Source of the DNA: Selaginella moellendorffii
Lineage: Eukaryota > Streptophyta > Lycopodiopsida > Selaginellales > Selaginellaceae
DNA: 64,000 nt
Assembly: GCF_000143415.4 (NCBI RefSeq)
Contig: NW_003314279.1
Location: 434,130-498,129 of the forward strand
Direction of reading: 5' to 3'
In this document: piece after piece, positions 59,501 to 64,000 of the stretch
Layout of the letters: the number at the start of each line of letters is the position of its first letter
How positions within the stretch are numbered: the first letter of the stretch is position 1
Program-made: the position numbers and the translations under genes
Notes under the pieces: generated by a model
Database searches by the model: none
What the model was told of the DNA's origin: nothing
The model's input: only the letters and a program-made list of their open reading frames with translations

Positions 59501-60308
59501 GCGAATGTGCTTTGTCATTTCCGTTACCAGAGACAAACGATCCAAGGCAGCCTCGTCAATTCCTCCCATCTAGAAATTCCATGGATAAGTTATCAGTAGT
59601 CGTTCTTTTTTCTTGGTTTCGCAAGAAGACGACACGTACTTGGTTGTAGACGAACATACTGGACAACAGCACCGCGAGTGAGAAGATCTGCGTGCTGTAC
59701 GTTCCCTACATTGAAGAACAGGACGACGAGTTTAAAAAGAAAAGACCGCAAGAAAAACCCAAAGAAACCAACATACCGTCTGATCATAAGAATCGATTCC
59801 TTCACTGTCGAGTAAGAGAAGATTATACTCCGTTCCATCCGGAGCAAACCTCTTGATCGGAGCGCTCCACATCCAGAGTCCTTTGGTGCATGGTCGGTGA
59901 GTCGGACCCACTTGAAATCCGCTACTCCGGCCTAGCAGCTATGCGCTGGACGTATTAAAAACAAGCACGATGGCAAAAGGAAAAGAAAAACACTAGACAG
60001 AGTTACACAAGCAAAAGTACCTGGTTTAAGATGAAGCTCTTCCCCTGCCGGGCTCGCCCACACACCGACACCACGCCAATCGGCCCCTTGACCAGCTGCA
60101 ATGCCGCCACGGCCTCAGCATCCATCCGAAATCTCCCCTTGTCATCGCAATAGACGAGCCGGATCGCCTTTGCCGGACCTGTGCCATTGGAAGCATTGGA
60201 CGCTGGAGCCGCGGGCGGCGCTGCCGCGGCGGTGGCCGGATCGAGCTCCACAATCCTCTTGGGTGTCCCTGGTGGAGCGCCGCCGCCGAAACCCAGCCTG
60301 CTAAACAT
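56545..60308 (-). CDS. Guanylate-binding-like large GTPase (plant GBPL family)
   Basis: Fourteen exons (minus order): 60021-60308, 59777-59938, 59640-59705, 59426-59569, 59263-59376, 59110-59211, 58873-59058, 58731-58820, 58546-58680, 58374-58496, 58240-58325, 57573-58185, 57443-57520, 56545-57387; 3030 nt, 1009 aa. The GTPase domain has the P-loop GRARQGKS (84-91), DSEG (140-143) and the GBP-type RD motif (220-221, LLRDFYLDL). A helical GBP C-terminal domain (about 290-520) and a long coiled coil (about 540-900) follow. The tail is nuclear-looking (GRRKRGSDDKEPEM, GRNKRPRL), with a Gln/Asn-rich segment and a final RKLTVAQMKHEMTEAG SAP-like helix. Plant GBPL proteins form condensates in immunity and transcription control. 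It closely resembles the GBPL3 arrangement, by memory. Eleven of 13 introns are 48-55 or 70-82 nt, typical for this genome. Confidence 0.92.
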
Positions 60309-63126
60309 CTCTAGCCCTGCAAACCTTTCTAGGTCAGCTCAGCTGCCGGGATGCCCAGTCGCATTCTTTCTTGCCGGAAGCTTGTACCCGCGCGCCTTTG
60401 CTGCCCTAGAAACCACACCAATGGAAAGTTTAAACGGATAAAAACGTTTAGGGTGAGAATTTATAAATTTAAGACTCATCTAAATTGTATTTGTAAAGTT
60501 TGTAAATACATGTATGTATATACATGTATTATACTGGTTATTAATAGCATATAAACTGTCCATCTGAGACTGAATCCATTCTTGTAAGCAAGGAATTAAT
60601 ATCCTGAACACTTACATTAGTGGAATATAGGCAAAATAATTTATCCCTAAAGGGCAAAACTTTTTGGTAGTGTTTTGCTCTAGCATTTGGGAGTATATTT
60701 TTTATTTTTATTTTTTTATTCTCTTTTAGATTTAGATTTATATTAGTTTTTTGCAAGATTTAGATTTTAGCTATCATTGTGTTTAGATTTATTCTTATTT
60801 CTAATTTCATTGCATTCTTTTCTTATACCATGCTATGCCATCATCGATTAAGGAATATATCACTTGAGGCTATTAATGCTATTCCATTAGATTGAACTTT
60901 TGGTGCTGTAGGGTGTAATTATATTAGTGTTGCATTTATCTTTGGTGTGTTGCTATCTCCAACTTCAGTGGAAAGTGATTATATAATTTATTCTATTCTC
61001 AGTGTTCTACTATCTCCCATTGATGTGAAACATGATTATGATATTGATTAACAAATTATGGATGTTGCAGTTTAGTTCTTGGAGAATATTTGAGGATCAA
61101 GTTTTTAGGAAAACAATGTTTACGAGCTCAAATGGCTTTTAGACTATGATGAGGAACTTAATAATTACAGAGATAGATTTGGAAATGAGTTGGAGATTTT
61201 GCAGAGTAAGTGTCAATGCTTTAATCTATTATTTGATCTTTTTTCTATACCTTTTACTCATTTCTAACCTTTTTTATTTCTCAGCTTGAGCTATTTTCTC
61301 ATGTTTTTAGTGTTTCTTCTTTATCTATAGTGTTTTCTTTTCCTAACACGTTAAATATTTATGACTTTTATGATTCTCATTCTTAATTAAGTGTTTAATT
61401 AAGTGTTTTCTATCCTCCTTATACTAATTTAAATGTTAAATATATGTATGAAGTTGAGAATCTTACTTTTTTTTTTTTTGTTAACAGAGTCTTTGATCAA
61501 TTCTAGTGTTGAGTATTCCTATGTTCCAAAAGTTGAATCACTTTGCCTAGAGTTTCAAGTTGAATGCATATCCTCACTTCTAAAAGCTTTTATTTTACCT
61601 TTGTTACTAAGGAGTTTATGCATTTCCTTGAGAGTGAATGTTATTATTGATTTTCCCATCTTAATGTTGAATTATATGTTGAGGAAGTTAAACAGTATGA
61701 ATTTTTTGTTTATATTGTGGTGATTGAAGTATTTTATGATAGGAAATCCTCTATTTTCCAAGTTTTGAACACATAATTTTTTTTTATTTCCCCATTTCTA
61801 CATTATTAACTACTCTAAATTCCTCTTTTAATACTTCTTTATCCACTTTTTCTTCTTCAACAATTGATTTTTCTCAATTTTTCTCATTTTCTCATTTTTG
61901 CTCTGACATTTCAAACTTTTTTTTTCCTTAGAGGAGGGGGTTGAGTGGACAAATGGGAGTTTGGCTATAATGATGGAGTAAAGATGAGCAAATACAGTAA
62001 TGGAATGAAGATAAATAACATGGATTATGGAATGAGGATGAACATAACAAGTCCAAATAGAACATTTAACGCCAACATAGTAAGGCTAAATGAATGCAAT
62101 AGTGAAATGATGCCAAAGTGAGAACAAGCATAAAGAGTCTGAACAAAGTTAGTGCTTCAAAACTTTTTATTCTTCGAGAAGAGGATAAAAAAGAGTGAAA
62201 GACAAATGAAGTGAGTCCAATCTCTCATATGCTATGCTAAATAAAGACGAAGAAGTAAGCTTTATTTATGGTTATGAGTCTAAATTAACAGTGGTTTCAA
62301 AATATTATCGGCAGGCAAATTTAAACATGGAATGTATCGTTTTATGGACCACATTGATTCTCAAAGTTCCTTGCTTTGGTTCAAAATTATGATTTCGAAG
62401 TTAGTTTAAGCATTTAGCAACTACACATAAAGTTGCAATTAATTTATTTGAATTCTATAGTCAATTAATGTTTATGCCATGGCATTGGGTTTTGTTTCAA
62501 TCATGGTTTTTATCAACTTTATTGGTAGTTTTATAGGAGCTTTAGATTTTTGTAGTAGTTTATAATTGCCTAGTAGAAGCTCTAGATGTTTCACTTGACT
62601 TATTGCCATCACCTTTTTCATCTTTCGGAAAGGAAGATAGTGTAAAGTTTGTAAATATATATATATATCTGTGTGTGTGTGTCTGTGTGTCTGTGTGTAT
62701 TACCCTAGCTAGGTAATACATTAATTATAGTACTATAGTATATGGACCGTTTATTTGAGATTGAATTTAATCCATTCATTCTTATATATAAGTAAGGGTC
62801 TAAACCACAAAATATACCTATTTTTATATTTTGATAATTCACATATCTTAATAAATAACAAATTAGTGTTGCTAAAAGAAAAATCATACTTTGTACAAGA
62901 AAGATGTTTAGAATTTATAGATTTAAAATGATCTCTAATTATATTTATACATTTCTACAGTATATGAATAATAAAATATAATATTGAATTTATTTATGCT
63001 ATTTATTCTCTTATATGTACAAATGTCACAAATTAATAGAAACACTATTTCTAAGTATTTATTAAAATACAAAATAGCTTTATACATTTGTAGTTTTTCT
63101 TCTCAATATTGAGTATGAATTTATTT
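60309..63126. other. AT-rich intergenic, no gene seen
   Basis: Low-complexity T-rich tracts, a (GT)n/(TCTGTG) stretch near 62,670-62,700 and short chance frames only. The first ~120 bp form the GBPL promoter. Confidence 0.55.
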
Positions 63127-64000
63127 ATGTTTCTAATTTTATTATGCATAAAAACTAACAAAATTTTAAGCACTTATCAATATTATGGCCAAAATGCTAT
63201 GGAAATTGAAAGTGTTGATTTAGTTTTATATGCAATGCAGTTAATGATTAATAATATATCTTATGAACCCTTACCTAAAGGTCAAGGTATGCGATTTGAA
63301 TATCATATACAAGATAATACTCATGGTTCACTATCTATTGCAAATCAATTATGGGTTTATGATAGTAAAGGAAAAAAATATGATGCATGTGCTGCAAACC
63401 CAAGTGATTATGAACATGATCATGGAAAAAATGTTCAAAAACAGTTAAATTATATATTAGATTTATATCGTTATGATATAAAAAGATTACGTGCAAGTTA
63501 TTTTCGAGTTGTTATTGGTTTTTACTGTGTTGAATATCTTGTGAAGAACTTTAAACAAGATTTATTCTCTCAAGATGTCTATAAAATGAATAATGTGATT
63601 GATTGTGATATAAAAATAACCACATTAATTAGTAATATGCCAGCTAACTCTCTTAAACCATCCCAATTTTTAATGTCACCAAATAAAAAAGCTTTATTAT
63701 ACTTACATTTAAACTGTATTTTATCATTATATATACATAATGATTTAAAATGGTACAAAGGATTTCAGAGTTATCAAAATTGTTTATTTATTATAAAAGA
63801 AGATGGGCATATAGTATTATATTCTGAAAATAAAAATATAATTTGGTCCCCGAAAATTAATTTTGATAGATCACATAATTATTTTATAAGATTTATTTCA
63901 CTTCAGGATGATTGTAATTTAGTTCTTTATGAATCTCACCAGAAAGTTTTTTCAAAACATCCAATAGTTGAACCAAAATGGGCTTCACAAACATATTGCT
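63127..64000 (+). CDS. Secreted B-lectin (mannose-binding, GNA-like) protein, 3' end beyond the window
   Basis: A single frame is open from ATG 63,127 to the last base (291 complete codons, no stop). It begins with a short hydrophobic leader (MFLILLCIKTNKILSTYQ) that may be a signal peptide. An unrecognised domain covers about residues 20-190, with FEYHIQDNTHGSLSIANQLW and YFRVVIGFYCVEYLVKN. The C-terminal part is a bulb-type lectin domain. It has LSLYIHNDLKWYKG, IIKEDGHIVLYSENKNIIW and the canonical mannose-site motif QDDCNLVLY (QxDxNxVxY), followed by WASQTYC. Two of the three sugar sites are degenerate. Codons are strongly A/T-ending and there are no introns so far. A broken paralogue lies at 55,690-55,915 on the other strand. 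Such lectins act in defence or recognition; that role is inferred. Confidence 0.75.
   Translation, partial: MFLILLCIKTNKILSTYQYYGQNAMEIESVDLVLYAMQLMINNISYEPLPKGQGMRFEYHIQDNTHGSLSIANQLWVYDSKGKKYDACAANPSDYEHDHGKNVQKQLNYILDLYRYDIKRLRASYFRVVIGFYCVEYLVKNFKQDLFSQDVYKMNNVIDCDIKITTLISNMPANSLKPSQFLMSPNKKALLYLHLNCILSLYIHNDLKWYKGFQSYQNCLFIIKEDGHIVLYSENKNIIWSPKINFDRSHNYFIRFISLQDDCNLVLYESHQKVFSKHPIVEPKWASQTYC

Noticed and set aside
1-64000. CRISPR arrays, bacterial operons or rRNA genes
   Set aside because: The sequence is spliced plant DNA; regular spacer-repeat structure and rRNA signatures are absent.

Overview
This is plant nuclear DNA, most likely from a lycophyte of the Selaginella type. The evidence is many introns of only about 45-60 nt, a plant-specific Pol IV largest subunit, a PLS-class PPR gene and a plant guanylate-binding-like protein. 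The species is an inference, not something read directly. All gene models were built by hand from splice sites and reading-frame continuity. Every multi-exon model sums to a multiple of three.

Layout. (1) About 47-13,450: a region, probably a large DNA transposon, with two head-to-head genes. The minus-strand gene (417-5774) joins a ParB/Srx-like domain to a C-terminal FCP1/NLI-like HAD phosphatase domain. The plus-strand gene (8935-12076) is a DDE/RNase-H-like transposase of the DUF7869 kind, with two N-terminal repeats resembling a plant transposon-associated module. At least 24 copies of a ~22-bp palindrome (core GGCATGAGGCCTCATGCC) are scattered through introns, exons and spacers of this region, and I saw none elsewhere in the window. 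Four in-frame stops interrupt the two genes and all four are TAG. (2) 13,633-21,471 and 40,170-46,783: two copies of one large LTR element with almost no coding capacity (LARD-like). Its LTRs contain a GAGTCC/GAGATG minisatellite. An older solo LTR without the array lies at 48,281-49,620. (3) 22,968-32,775: a compact block of host genes. These are an HSP20-domain protein with duplicated exons, the co-chaperone SGT (minus) and a Pol IV largest subunit NRPD1-like gene (plus); SGT and NRPD1 diverge from 177 bp. (4) 34,000-36,750: a decayed Ty3/gypsy gag-protease and a complete-looking TRIM element. (5) 38,000-38,464: a small AT-rich secreted-protein gene. (6) 52,296-53,954: an intronless PPR gene. 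A scar of duplicated PPR, GBP and lectin fragments follows it. (7) 56,545-60,308: a 14-exon guanylate-binding-like gene. (8) 63,127 to the window end: an AT-rich secreted B-lectin gene cut by the edge; an antisense pseudogene relative lies near 55.8 kb.

The best candidate for an undescribed system is region 1: a transposase plus a ParB-like/phosphatase fusion protein in an element carrying dozens of palindromic sites, some sitting just inside 3' splice sites. A ParB-parS-like or transposase-binding role for the palindromes is a hypothesis only.
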